A stretch of 64,000 nt of DNA from Blakeslea trispora (taxonomy: Eukaryota; Mucoromycota; Mucoromycetes; Mucorales; Choanephoraceae). The stretch spans positions 228,513 to 292,512 of the forward strand of contig JAIWNE010000036.1 in the NCBI GenBank assembly GCA_025331445.1. Reading direction: 5' to 3'. This document shows positions 1-10,100 of the stretch, one piece after another (position 1 is the first letter of the stretch; each line of letters opens with the position of its first letter). A program made the position numbers and the translations under genes. The notes under the pieces are model-generated. The model had not been told where the DNA came from and searched no databases. It was given only the letters and a program-made list of their open reading frames with translations.

Positions 1-450
1 TGCGAAATAACAAAGAGGTTACTGCGAAAGCAAGAAATATAGCAAGGACAGTACTGTTGGCGCTAAATATACAAATGATTCTAAATAGGTATCTTCTCCT
101 TCTAAAAATCATTATACAAAGCTAAACAAAACTGTTATTGCTTATAAAAATGCAACTTTTGGTTCTCCTATGAAAGGAAAAGTAGCTGCTCCTACAAAGC
201 GAGTTACTGAAGCTATTCGAAGGCTAGCAAGACAAGATGGTTATACTGAGTTTGCTTATGTAGATGAATATCTTACAAACTGAATTCGCAACAAGTATCA
301 GACAAGAACATTGGAGAATATAGTTGACAGAAATACATTGCGGAAAGCACATGGATCCTCAAGTGTGAATATTGTAGTACCGTATGTAATCGCGATGTCA
401 AGGCTGTCAAGAACATTCATCATGTCTTCACTTATTAATCAAATCATAAC
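1..450 (+). pseudogene. TnpB/Fanzor-like nuclease relic, C-terminal part
   Basis: Decayed coding sequence that enters from outside the window. One frame reads a helical stretch ending VDEYLTN then a TGA at 281-283. The same frame continues with QTRTLENIVDR, and after a frameshift near 350 another frame reads LKCEYCSTVCNRDVKAVKN (about 358-414). The order 'DEY-TS', zinc-finger cysteines, then N-R-D-V-x-A is the C-terminal layout of IS605 OrfB/TnpB and eukaryotic Fanzor proteins, where the Asp is the third RuvC catalytic residue. The first cysteine pair of the finger appears lost: positions expected to be Cys read Arg and Tyr. With a stop and a frameshift it is a relic. Family assignment is by motif only; the N-terminal RuvC motifs lie outside the window. 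Confidence 0.55.
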
Positions 451-1032
451 CATGAAAGACCATCTATCTTTTAAAGACCTCCACCTTTAACATGGCAATC
501 GTAACATTGTCATACTCCTTATAGTCTGTAAGTGATTAGCAAAATGTGTTAGTATTGAAACAAATTGACATTTTTGTACATTTGGATCTGATAGCACTAT
601 AACGTGCCACATACACATTGTTGCATCCTTAGCATTATATATTTATACTATGTTTACAAAATATAAGGATTCGGTCGATTATAAAAAGTATCAACGCATT
701 GCTTTTGGAGCAAATCTATCTTTTCTCAGAATAACAATACGATATTGTCTTACAATAACGAATCTATTGTATCGAGGTTTCTGAATTTAGAAGAACAATC
801 ATTACCCATGCTCTTTTTTCAAAATCTTCAAAAATATCAGACTTCCAAGAAGAATTATTGTTTGAAACTGAGATTTATCTAACTCTGAGCGTTGGCAGTT
901 TTCTGGACACTTTCTTTTGATAACCTCAAACAAGGATTGTGTCGGTTGAGACTGGGGTTAGTATGTTTGGGAAGATATGGAGAATCGCAATACTTCAATT
1001 CATTTTTGCTACTTCGTTAGAGTGACTATTAA
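451..1032. other. Intergenic, no recognisable gene
   Basis: About 580 bp of AT-rich sequence between the TnpB-like relic and the DIRS terminal repeat. I find no ORF of note, no tRNA and no clear repeat. Confidence 0.5.
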
Positions 1033-1155
1033 ATATTAGATACGAAGACAAGATGTGTACTAGTATGAGAATGCTGTAATCTTCTTTTATTTATATCGAA
1101 AAAATTATTGTATAAAATCTTGAATTATCTAAAGTATTTATGATTCTTTGATCTT
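1033..1155 (-). repeat. DIRS 3' inverted terminal repeat
   Basis: Inverted copy of the right-end repeat over 1077-1155, with a different outer tip (1033-1069) that carries the sequence GATACGAAGACAAGATGTG. The tip is matched in inverted orientation by 1189-1227, so this end has its own terminus distinct from the right one. Confidence 0.9.
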
Positions 1156-1188
1156 ATTGAGTTTGGTCATGGGCGGGTAAGGGTGGGA

Positions 1189-1305
1189 CTCATACTAGTG
1201 CACATCTTGTCTTCGTATCTAATATTTAATTCTGAGGTCGAAATGAATTCTCCCAGAATTGCATGAGATCCTCAGACAAGAATGTGTACTAGTATGAGAA
1301 TGCTG
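1189..1305. repeat. DIRS internal complementary region
   Basis: Two abutting blocks: 1189-1227 is the inverted match of the outer left terminus (1033-1069, about one mismatch: GTGCAC versus GTGTAC), and 1230-1305 is the inverted match of the outer right terminus (5245-5320). In the DIRS1 model this region templates joining of the two cDNA ends into a circle. Both halves are preserved here. Confidence 0.9.
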
Positions 1306-1312
1306 CTTCAGA

Positions 1313-2932
1313 CTATGGAAAATCCCCTGGAGCATCGAAAAAATCGTCTTCTTCCGTATCCATAGTGGTATCGTCATCTTGTAAAGAGGCATTGGGGATA
1401 AGAGGTGGTTGGAGCGAAAGGACAGCGTTGGTGATATCTACCTCATTTATGTGATCGCGTCGATAGTAGGTGTCGTAGACTGTTTCCGAGGACCAGTTGC
1501 CTTGTGTGACAATATCCTGGATGGAGATACCTTGCTGTCGTGCAATAGTTGAGGCGAGGGAGCGGATAGACACCGATCGGTTTGTCGATTTCTTGATAGC
1601 TTTGCGAAGATAAGAACGGATGGTGGATATCTTCAGTGCTTGAGTGGGTTGACGGGAATTCAGGAACAAGCGGTCTGGTTGTGGCTGAGAATTTGCAAGT
1701 CTAGGATGACGTAAAAGAGATTTGATTGCTATGATAGGGCAAAGTTGTTCATCTGTATGCTTAAAAACCTGGCAAGTCTTGATAATATGGCGACCTTGGC
1801 GTTTTTCCTTAGGTTTGTATACCTTGAATCTCATTGTAGAAGAGAGAAAGATAACCGAAGATCTTGGGATTCTATGAAGATCAGATGGGCGTAAGAAGGC
1901 TGCCATACCAAGAAGGAAAGCGACCTTTTGTTGTAGGAGCCCGACTGCTGTAGAATTGGAGGATGCAATGTTCCTAATGTAGTGGATGGTAGGTGTGATG
2001 TCAATGGCATCTTGGTGTTGTTCTATCGGAGTTGCATTGGATAGAATGGTTTGGATCAATGTTCTGATTATAGTACTGTTGCTGAGAGTTGTTGGTTCTG
2101 GGTGAAGTTGGGACACTGCTGATCGCCATAGTTTAACCGTGTTGGGAGCTAGGTGATATTCTGAATGTGCCAAAGAAAGGAAGTTGGTGAGGTCGCTGGC
2201 TGTAAAGTTGAAAACATCAACATTGCTGGTGTTGCACCATTTTAAGAATGCGAATTGTCCTGCTCGATAACTGAGGTTGGTAGGCGATTTGTCGGTAAGT
2301 TGTTGGAGCATTAAGCCTTTGGCATTGTCGTCTAAGGTTGTGTTTCTATAGCGCTGCCGGATAACTGCCAGACGGAGAGTCTCGATGTCTTGTACTTCAG
2401 TGGATGGGGTGTTGTCGGTGTCATGGTTTGAATCTGTTTGTGGCTGAGAAGCCAAGGTGGAGCTGTGGCTAGTTGTTGTAAGACTGGGTAGAACATGCTG
2501 GTTGTCCAATGTGGTACTACTATTGTTGCCTGTGGGATTTGTTCGCTGATAATCTTGCTGAGACATTTTGTGATGCAGTTCCAGGGTGGGTTGATCCAAG
2601 GACGCTGAAACTGGTTCCATGGTATACTGAAGGCATCGGTCGCCCAAGCTTTGGGGTCTGGCGTCCAGGAGACATATTTTGGTAGTAGCCTGGTGGTCCG
2701 GTCGGCAAATAGGTCGACATCGTGATATCCTAGGAGGTGGTTCAGTTGATTGAATGTCTGCGGTTTGATCCGCCAAGTGTTCTTGGTGTATGCACGTCGT
2801 GATTCCAAGTCTGCTACAACGTTGTGTGTCCCCGCAATGTGCTGTGCGGTAATTGTGACGTTGTTCTTCATGCAATATTCCCAAAGTTGTCGCGCAATGG
2901 TGGTGATGTTGTTCCCCCTTGTTTGTTGACAT
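1313..2932 (-). CDS. DIRS tyrosine recombinase
   Basis: A 539-codon frame. The recombinase homology starts after roughly residue 180; the earlier part overlaps the RT/RNase H gene in another frame and is probably not all translated. Seen: an N-terminal SAM-like region (LTNFLSLA, VKLWRSAVSQLH), then the catalytic part with the first Arg in FLRPSDLHRI, the box II Arg in SIRSLASTIA, a Trp-containing GNWSSETVYDTYYRR segment and the nucleophilic Tyr within it. The first position of the classical H-x-x-R box reads Ser-Ile-Arg-Ser, a form common in DIRS recombinases. It would integrate the circular DIRS DNA. The frame is open throughout. Confidence 0.88.
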   Translation of the reverse strand: MSTNKGEQHHHHCATTLGILHEEQRHNYRTAHCGDTQRCSRLGITTCIHQEHLADQTADIQSTEPPPRISRCRPICRPDHQATTKICLLDARPQSLGDRCLQYTMEPVSASLDQPTLELHHKMSQQDYQRTNPTGNNSSTTLDNQHVLPSLTTTSHSSTLASQPQTDSNHDTDNTPSTEVQDIETLRLAVIRQRYRNTTLDDNAKGLMLQQLTDKSPTNLSYRAGQFAFLKWCNTSNVDVFNFTASDLTNFLSLAHSEYHLAPNTVKLWRSAVSQLHPEPTTLSNSTIIRTLIQTILSNATPIEQHQDAIDITPTIHYIRNIASSNSTAVGLLQQKVAFLLGMAAFLRPSDLHRIPRSSVIFLSSTMRFKVYKPKEKRQGRHIIKTCQVFKHTDEQLCPIIAIKSLLRHPRLANSQPQPDRLFLNSRQPTQALKISTIRSYLRKAIKKSTNRSVSIRSLASTIARQQGISIQDIVTQGNWSSETVYDTYYRRDHINEVDITNAVLSLQPPLIPNASLQDDDTTMDTEEDDFFDAPGDFP

Positions 2933-4407
2933 ATGATAGGGCTGTTGTGTTGTCGGTCTGAATTAATAAGCTGGTCTGCTGAATTCGGAAGGCTTGGATC
3001 GCATGGTTGATGGCGGACAATTCTCTCCAGTTGATCGATTGAGTCGTCTCTTTCGTGGTCCAGTATCCGTGGGTGTTCAGGCGATTGTTCAGTTGGGCGC
3101 CCCAGCCTATGTTGCTGGCATCCACTTGGAGTGTTTGTTGTGGTGTGTTGAGGAGAATCGTCTTGCCGTTCCATTTGCTGATGCGTTGAATCCACAGTCG
3201 AATTTCTGCGAGACATTCTTTGTTGAGAGGCACAGGTGTGTCCCAGTCGTGAAGGGATCGTACATGTTGATTCTTGAATCGAAGAAGGTTCCTGGTGTAG
3301 AGGCGAGCTGGTGTGAGTGCAAATGCTGCTGCTTGTATCCGCATGGTGAGGCTGTGAATGATACGAGGGGACTGTACGGGTGACTTCAATACCTGTTGTA
3401 GAGATCTGCGAATGTCTCTCAGTTTCTTCTCCGGAATGCTTGCCTGCATGGTCGTTGAGTCCAATGTGAATCCTAAGTGATCGATTTGCTGTATTGGTTG
3501 TAGTGTTGACTTCTTCTTGTTGATTAGCCAACCTAGTTCTTCCATCTTCTGTATCAGTTGTTGTGTATGCGTCTGTGCTTGTTGCTCGCTGTCGGCAATG
3601 ATGATCCAATCGTCCAAGTAGTAGCTGGTGCGTATCCCTTGTTGGCGGGCCCATTTGGCGACTGGTTTCATGATTTTGGTGAAGAGCCAAGGGACAATGT
3701 TGAGACCAAATGCCGGAGTGTTGTGTTGGTATGTTTGGCCATTCCAATGGAAGCGCATGTACTTCTGGGATTGTTGGTGAAGAGGAATGTGGAGAAATGC
3801 GGAGTGCAGATCTATAGAGGTCATGTAGTCGTTGGGTTGTATTAGTAGAGCTACCTCCTTGATGGTTTCCATTTTGAAGTGAGGGGCGAGGATGTATTGA
3901 TTCAGTGGTTTGAGATTGAATACTGGTCGAATGCCCCCGTCTTTCTTGGGAATGACAAATAAGGTGCTGTAAAAGCTGGGTGAAGGAATGTCGATGGGTT
4001 GAATTGCTTTTTGTTTGAGAAGGTCGGTTATTGCTTTGTTGAGTAAATTGTGTTGTTCTTTGTTGCGCGGAATGGTTGGAATGGGTTTGGAGGAGAGTGG
4101 TGGGGGTCGAACGAATGGTATTTTGAAGCCGTATTTTAAAATGTTGAAAATTTGATAGTTGTTTGTGATAGAGTGCCAGTTGTCCGCGAATTGTTGTAGT
4201 CGACGGCCTACTGGTGGGTACTGGGAGCTGGCTTTTTGTTGTTGTTGGCAGGATGACTGTTGTAGCTTCTGCTTGAGTGGTACGCGGATGGTCGGTGGTG
4301 ACTGGTGCCGTGCTGAAAACCCTGTTGGGAAGAGTGATTGTTGAAGGAGGAACCACCATGCTGCGATGGTGGACCTGATCGAAAGGGCTGCGTAGTCGGG
4401 GATTTGA
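2332..4407 (-). pseudogene. DIRS reverse transcriptase / RNase H, one-base frameshift
   Basis: The RT frame opens just after a stop near 4407, overlaps the end of gag (to 4208) and has no ATG until 3872, so expression through gag readthrough or frameshifting is likely (inference). Seen in order: the N-terminal DIRS block (FADNWHSI, ILKYGFKIPF), RT motifs (LFVIPKKDGGIRPVFN, SIDLHSAFLHIP, the YLDDW catalytic box), then RNase H (LQVDASNIGWGA, LIQTDNTTALSYVNKQGG). At a run of five C on the plus strand (about 2914-2918) the frame breaks; the next frame down to 2332 continues RNase H (ARQLWEYCMKNNV, HIAGTHNVVADLESR) and a segment with VDLFA and NPPW that may be the methyltransferase-like domain of DIRS elements. 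One base appears to be missing. Confidence 0.88.
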
Positions 4408-5113
4408 AGCGGTCAAATCGTGATTTGTTGTTGGTTCTGCGGGCTGTGTTAGCGGCAGAGGATTTCTTCTGAATTTGTTCGTCGAAAACATCTTCATCAA
4501 GCAAGTATTGTTTATTGTTGTTCGTATTGTGTTGAACGCGATGGTCGACGGCGCTGTATGCTAAATCTATACGACTGTTATGAAGTAGAGTTACACAATG
4601 TAGAGTTAGTCGACGAATGTCATTTAGAGTGATTAGAATTTTGGCTCTATCCATATTATCGTAAAAGATATCGCGAGTAAGGATATCCAATGGGCGAAAA
4701 ATGGCTGTCGTGGCGTATGCGGCTTGTTTGAGACGTAAGTCCTGAGTACGTTCATGTGAGCGCATCTGTTTGGCGGCACGCGGCATAGTGTCGGGAGGTT
4801 GGTAGTTGATGCCACGGACAGGAGGATAAGAGTCGATTATTTCTTTGCGTTCTTCTGGCGGAAGGCTATTGTCGGTCCAAAGGGCTGTGTCTAAGTGCAT
4901 CAGCTCATTCAATGGGGCTTCGGGGACCCAGTCGTATCGGGGTCGTATAGGCAACTCAGCGGGTGGAGAGAGGGTGTCCATTGCGGTGGCGGGAGGAGGT
5001 TGTTGTGGCTGATTGGCTAAATTAAGGACGATGTTACGTAGTTCGTCTTGTTGGAGTTGCAAGGCTTGTAGGATAGCAGAAACATCGCTAGTAAGTGGGT
5101 TATTTTCTGACAT
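4208..5113 (-). CDS. DIRS gag-like protein
   Basis: First ORF of the element, 301 aa, with an ATG 130 bp inside the right terminal repeat tip. The N-terminus is a short heptad-like stretch (AILQALQLQQDELRNIVLNL) suited to oligomerisation. The C-terminal 90 residues are Ser/Gln/Asn/His-rich and basic, in the place where a nucleic-acid-binding tail is expected. There is no zinc knuckle. Assignment rests on position and composition; gag proteins of DIRS elements are poorly conserved. Confidence 0.7.
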   Translation of the reverse strand: MSENNPLTSDVSAILQALQLQQDELRNIVLNLANQPQQPPPATAMDTLSPPAELPIRPRYDWVPEAPLNELMHLDTALWTDNSLPPEERKEIIDSYPPVRGINYQPPDTMPRAAKQMRSHERTQDLRLKQAAYATTAIFRPLDILTRDIFYDNMDRAKILITLNDIRRLTLHCVTLLHNSRIDLAYSAVDHRVQHNTNNNKQYLLDEDVFDEQIQKKSSAANTARRTNNKSRFDRFKSPTTQPFRSGPPSQHGGSSFNNHSSQQGFQHGTSHHRPSAYHSSRSYNSHPANNNKKPAPSTHQ

Positions 5114-5165
5114 ATTGAAATGGATTTTTCAGTGATTAAGTGGTAGTGACCAAACGAAAAAAAAG

Positions 5166-5320
5166 AAGATCAAAGAATCATAAATACTTTAGATAATTCA
5201 AGATTTTATACAATAATTTTTTCGATATAAATAAAAGAAGATTACAGCATTCTCATACTAGTACACATTCTTGTCTGAGGATCTCATGCAATTCTGGGAG
5301 AATTCATTTCGACCTCAGAA
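5166..5320 (-). repeat. DIRS 5' inverted terminal repeat
   Basis: About 155 bp. Its inner 79 bp (5166-5244) is the exact reverse complement of 1077-1155 in the left repeat. Its outer 76 bp (5245-5320) is the reverse complement of 1230-1305 in the internal complementary region. Confidence 0.92.
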
Positions 5321-5750
5321 TAGTAAATACCCGTCATGATATCTTGCAATTAAATATACTAAAGTAAAACCAAAAAGAGCGAAAGAGATTACAATGAGGT
5401 TTTTTAAGCCAAGTCTGTTTTAGAAAGCAGAAATTGAAAAGATATAATCCAATTCATGTTGATTTTAACAGTGATTATACAAGTGTCAATATGGTCCAAA
5501 TTGTTTTGTGCAAAGTAGGCACAACTTTGTTTCATATTTTGAAAAATGACTTTTGTACTAGACCTAATTGACATATGGTAGCATTTGTGTATTTTTGTTC
5601 TTTTTTTTATAAATGAATCACTTTAGGCTTGTGTTAGAGCCTCGTTTAAGAAAGTGAACCAAGTATGTGGAGTAGTAAAAACTGCTATATATTTATATAT
5701 CTATATACAAATGAGCAAGGAAAGAAGGGTTGTAACTTTGTTGATCTATG
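5321..5750. other. Intergenic
   Basis: AT-rich spacer between the DIRS element and the 3' end of the cobalamin adenosyltransferase gene. Nothing recognisable. Confidence 0.5.
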
Positions 5751-6762
5751 TTAATGCTTAATATAAATCTTCTCTTCCTTTCCTTGCGTGTGTGATGCCC
5801 ATCTAGCTGCATTAAATAGAAAATCACTCAATCTGAAGTTTAAAGATGTATTTAGAACGACCCTTACTTCAGAGACATTTTCCCATATACCTATTCAAAA
5901 ATATCGCAACGGATTCGTCACACAAACCGGTACGAGACAGAGGCTGAACTCTCCTCTCTGCTCTACGACACACAGTGCGCGCAACATGAAGACAAGCACT
6001 AGACTTACCACCTGACTAAGAAAGAGAGATTTCATGAGTTGACAAAGGTTCTATTCTTAGTGCTTGAGAAATTTACTGGTAAAATAAAGTGGGAAAGCTT
6101 TGGCAATTGCTCATCGTATTCGTCAATCCAGCTCTCTAGTTGAGTAACATGGTCTCCTAATGGATCAAATACTGTGCGTACTATCATTTCATAATCAATT
6201 CAAATTTCTCTAACATCATGATGAAGTCTTACTCAAACGGTTCTCCTGCGAATTTTCGCGAGGTGTTGCAATATTTGATCCAATGTCTTGCAATAGACAC
6301 TGTATCTAAACAATCAAACATCAGCCATTGAAATTCATCAAGACAGAAAAACGAGTTTTACTTTGACCAGCTTCTTAATTAGATCTCTTCCCCAATCGTG
6401 ATCTTCAAGATGCTCTATAGCTAACCTGTATATCAAATGAGAAGCTAGAAGAGAATAGAGTGAAAAGCATAGCCCAGACACCTACCCGAGATTTGAGCTC
6501 AATTCGTCAGTGGTGCCTTTTAAAAGTTAATAAGACTTCTTACTTGATAGTTGGTTGCTTCAAATATTTACCTAAAGCTTCAAAAATAATATCGTCCTTG
6601 TCTCTACGCTCTCCGTTATAAAGACTAGCGCTGCCTTTTTATTTCAAACCGGTATTAGTTTCTTCAACTTCTTCATCTGATTGTCTCTTCTAATCTAATA
6701 ACTCTACCTTTGTCACCAGTTTTGGTATATATCTTCATTTGCGGAGATAAAATGGTCTGCAT
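5751..6762 (-). CDS. MMAB: Cob(I)alamin adenosyltransferase (MMAB/PduO type), 8 exons
   Basis: Transfers the adenosyl group of ATP to cob(I)alamin, making adenosylcobalamin for methylmalonyl-CoA mutase in mitochondria. Exons (minus, 5' to 3'): 6708-6762, 6572-6634, 6486-6516, 6362-6425, 6233-6305, 6077-6180, 5891-6015, 5751-5832. All introns are GT-AG, 51-75 nt, and phases close to 198 aa plus stop. Family signatures in order: [88 protein letters not shown]. The N-terminus before the first signature is only 9 residues, so a mitochondrial presequence may lie in an unseen upstream exon. The gene is divergent from ATP1. No internal lesion is seen. Confidence 0.93.
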
Positions 6763-7234
6763 ACAATTTTCCAAATGTGCTTAACTTTTATTCAAAATTC
6801 TACAAAGCTAGAAGATGAATTCGTTTCAATAGAATTGGTCTATTGGTTCATTTGAACTTCTTTATTCTGTAAGAAATTGAACTTTATTTGAAGATGAATT
6901 GTGCTAGCATAAATAGACTATTTTCCCATGACAATTAGCCTAGTTTGGGTCAATATGCGCCTTTATTTGGAGGCCTCATTTTGTTGTCTTCTTTTCCATC
7001 TATCACATACAAAAAAAAAAAAAAAAAAGATGATAAAATCGTCTGAATTTGAAGTCAATGCACTGTAATTATTAGATTCCGATCGGTGACGAAAAAGTTT
7101 TTTTTTCTGAAGCGTGCCTGGCAATTTGCTGTGCTTGCCTGCCTGCTGAGAAACAAACTTTTATTTTTTTTGTGTTTAATTTTTTTCACTTTTTTTTTTT
7201 CCTTTGTTAAAAGTAGAACCACCCCTCTCTCACA
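6763..7234. promoter_or_regulatory. Shared upstream region of MMAB and ATP1
   Basis: A 472 bp interval between two divergent mitochondrial-protein genes, so it must hold both promoters. It contains an A17-type run near 7012-7028 and a long pyrimidine stretch (about 7150-7230) just before the ATP1 start. No specific factor site was identified. Confidence 0.6.
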
Positions 7235-9189
7235 ATGCTCAGAAACGTTGCTCGTATTGCTCGTCCTGCACTCACTCGTAGTGTTTTGCCCGCTGTATGT
7301 AGATGACTTGTTTCGACGAACAAAGGAAAAGAAGAAACTAAACTAAAAAATTTTTAATACAACTTGTTAGGCTCGTCTCAACCTTGGTGCTGTTGCATCC
7401 GTTACTCGTGCTTACGCTTCTGCTAAGCCTTCTACCTCTGAGGTTTCTTCTATTCTCGAACAACGTATCTTGGGTGCCAACTCTGAAGTTGACCTCCAAG
7501 AAACTGGTCGTGTTTTGTCCATTGGTGATGGTATTGCCCGTGTTTACGGTTTGAAGAACTGTCAGGCCGAAGAAATGGTTGAATTCTCTAGCGGTCTCAA
7601 GGTAAGAAGATAAGCAATAGTAAATAGAGATCTATACTCTTTATCAGAGACAAAAGAATATCAATGGATTAGGAAGCAATTTCCCTTTTTGATAGAGATG
7701 TGTAATACTAATGTTATTCACCATAGGGTATGGCTCTTAACTTGGAAGCCGATAACGTTGGTATTGTCGTCTTTGGTAACGATCGTTTGATCAAGGAAGG
7801 TGACACTGTCAAGCGTACCGGTGCTATTGTTGACGTCCCTATCGGTCCTGGTCTCCTCGGTCGTGTTGTTGATGCCCTCGGTAACCCCATTGATGGTAAG
7901 GGTCCTCTTGATGCCGCTGGTCGTTCTCGTGTCCAAGTCAAGGCTCCTGGTATCTTGCCTCGTCACTCTGTCAACGAACCTATGCAAACTGGTATCAAGT
8001 CTGTTGACTCCATGGTTCCCATTGGTCGTGGTCAACGTGAATTGATTATTGGTGATCGTCAAACTGGTAAGACTGCCGTTGCTCTTGATACTATCTTGAA
8101 CCAAAAGAACTGGAACAACGGTTCTGATGAAGCCAAGAAGTTGTACTGTATCTATGTTGCTGTCGGTCAAAAGCGTTCCACTGTTGCTCAACTTGTCAGA
8201 ACTCTTGAAGAAAATGGTGAGTGAAAGACAAAATAGGACCTTTCTTTCTTTGTGTATGTGTATTCACATACCGAAATGGGAGAAAACGTAAGATAAACAA
8301 CAGGATTGACTAATTATATTGGTTGGTAGATGCCATGAAGTACACCATTGTTGTTGCTGCTACAGCCTCTGAAGCTGCTCCTCTTCAATACCTTGCTCCT
8401 TTCTCCGGTGCTGCCATTGGTGAATGGTTCCGTGACAACGGTCGTCACTCTTTGATCATTTACGATGATTTGTCCAAGCAAGCTGTTGCTTACCGTCAAA
8501 TGTCCCTCTTGCTCCGTCGTCCTCCTGGTCGTGAAGCTTACCCTGGTGATGTCTTCTATCTTCACTCTCGTCTCTTGGAACGTGCTGCCAAGATGAACAA
8601 GAACTTCGGTTACGGTTCCATGACCGCTCTTCCCATCATTGAAACTCAAGGTGGTGATGTCTCTGCTTATATTCCCACTAACGTTATTTCCATTACTGAT
8701 GGTCAAATTTTCTTGGAAGCCGAACTCTTCTTCAAGGGTATCCGTCCTGCCATTAACGTCGGTCTCTCCGTCTCTCGTGTCGGTTCCGCCGCCCAAACCA
8801 AGGCTATGAAGCAAGTTGCTGGTTCCATGAAGCTTTTCTTGGCCCAATACCGTGAAGTTGCCGCTTTCGCCCAATTCGGTTCTGATTTGGATGCCTCCAC
8901 TCAATTTTTGTTGAACCGTGGTGCCCGTCTCACTGAATTGTTGAAGCAACCTCAATACACTCCCTTGTCTATTCAAGCTCAAGTTCCTATTATCTTCGCT
9001 GGTGTTAACGGTTACCTTGACAAGATTCCCGTCAACAAGGTTGTCGAATGGGAAAAGGACTTCATTAGCCACGTTGCCACTCAACACGCCGATGTCCTTG
9101 AAGAAATCCGTACTAAGGGTGTTCTCTCCAAGGAACTCGAAGCTAAGCTCCGCGATGTCTGTGATAACCACGCCAAGGGCTTCTACTAG
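7235..9189 (+). CDS. ATP1: Mitochondrial F1-ATP synthase subunit alpha
   Basis: Non-catalytic nucleotide-binding subunit of the F1 head (alpha3beta3) of ATP synthase, on the matrix side of the inner membrane. Exons 7235-7294, 7371-7601, 7727-8216 and 8330-9189 join in phase to 546 aa, the usual length. The N-terminus is a basic, Ser/Arg/Ala-rich presequence ([20 protein letters not shown] and on into exon 2). The P-loop GDRQTGKT is at residues 206-213; [10 protein letters not shown] and a C-terminal helical domain follow. Codon use is strongly restricted (GGT, GCT, CGT, AAG, TTC), unlike the neighbours, fitting very high expression. Long antisense frames over the last exons are by-products of this bias. 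Confidence 0.98.
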
Positions 9190-9753
9190 ATTGCTTCCTT
9201 TTCTTGTAATGTTTGATTAATTGTAAAAAGCAACAGCAGATTTCTTTTTGCTCTGAAAATAAAAATGTACACAAAAAAAAATATGTATAGTATTTCTCAA
9301 CGCTAACTACTTGGTTCCTTAAAAAGCTCAAGCTTAATTCATATTGGTAGAGATGTTAGAAGAAACCATGCCTTTGTTTATGAAGGATTCAAATTACTCT
9401 TTTCTAAAGAAAAAAAAACTTCTCTGTCATTCAGTTTTGAGAAGGGAAAGCGTATTAACAACAAACGTCCCAAAAGATAATATATGCATTTGTATACCAT
9501 GCTCGTCCAGTAACAGAAAAACTTTATATGTTCATTTCACTATGATTCATCAAAAATAATCGGGAATTCTTTATCACTAATTTGCAATTCCTTAACTTTC
9601 CTTGCCGCCTTGGGTGGCTACCATCTGATCAGTGTACTTTTTGTCTTCATCTACACTAATCCTTCCCACTAAAAGCTAAAAGTATTCGTTCTTTCGTATA
9701 CACTGCTGTTTGATGTTTAAGACGACTGATGTTATTTCTGCTTATCCCTCTTA

Positions 9754-9837
9754 CAGTAGTCGCTTGATTTAAGAGTATTTTCAATATAAGAGTGCAAACT
9801 TCAAGATTGCGGACACTCTTAAATCGAGCGACTACTG
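9754..9837. mobile_element. MITE, CAGTAGTCGCT family, copy 1
   Basis: Terminal inverted repeats CAGTAGTCGCTTGATTTAAG / CTTAAATCGAGCGACTACTG flank a short centre, and TA dinucleotides sit on both sides (9752-9753, 9838-9839). TA duplication and a CAGT-type end point to mobilisation by a Tc1/mariner or pogo-like transposase. The same family recurs at 33535-33602. Confidence 0.85.
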
Positions 9838-10100
9838 TATTATTTCCGCTCTACGAACTTTCAAATGCTTTTGTATGCAAAATTCTTGTGTGAAGCTTTT
9901 CGAAAACATATATTTTATTTTGGCATTTCAACTTCAGAGACACTATATAAATCGATTCTGGATAAAAACTAGTGCACTACCCTGCTTTTTTATGAAATTC
10001 ATGTACACAGCACCCGCTTTATTTAAGGATAGTCAGAAATCTTGCAAAATTTTTATTTTGAATAGAATTGGTTTTAGGCAAAAGGTTCTCAAAAGCTCAT

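Larger units (their letters stand above)
1033..5320 (-). mobile_element. DIRS-type tyrosine-recombinase retrotransposon, structurally complete
   Basis: The element reads right to left: gag-like ORF, reverse transcriptase/RNase H (and a downstream NPPW-containing region), then a tyrosine recombinase. Its ends are inverted repeats rather than direct LTRs, and beside the left end is a segment complementary to the outermost parts of both termini. That is the diagnostic layout of DIRS1-group elements, which replicate through a circle and integrate with a recombinase instead of a DDE integrase. The three ORFs overlap in different frames. The only lesion I see is a single-base frameshift in RT/RNase H near 2914-2918. 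No target duplication is visible, as expected for recombinase-mediated insertion. Confidence 0.93.

Noticed and set aside
1..450. Reading the CEYC...NRD block as a prokaryotic IS605 insertion or contamination
   Set aside because: It is embedded in eukaryotic repeats, is AT-rich like its surroundings, and lacks an IS605 transposase or ends.
2905..2925. Programmed ribosomal frameshift in DIRS RNase H
   Set aside because: No slippery heptamer is convincing and a shift in the middle of RNase H has no precedent I know; a missing base in a C run is simpler.
8314..9171. Long minus-strand ORF opposite ATP1 exon 4 (and others opposite exon 3)
   Set aside because: Arises from the extreme codon bias of ATP1; the predicted peptides are Thr/Gly/Asn-rich with no domain.
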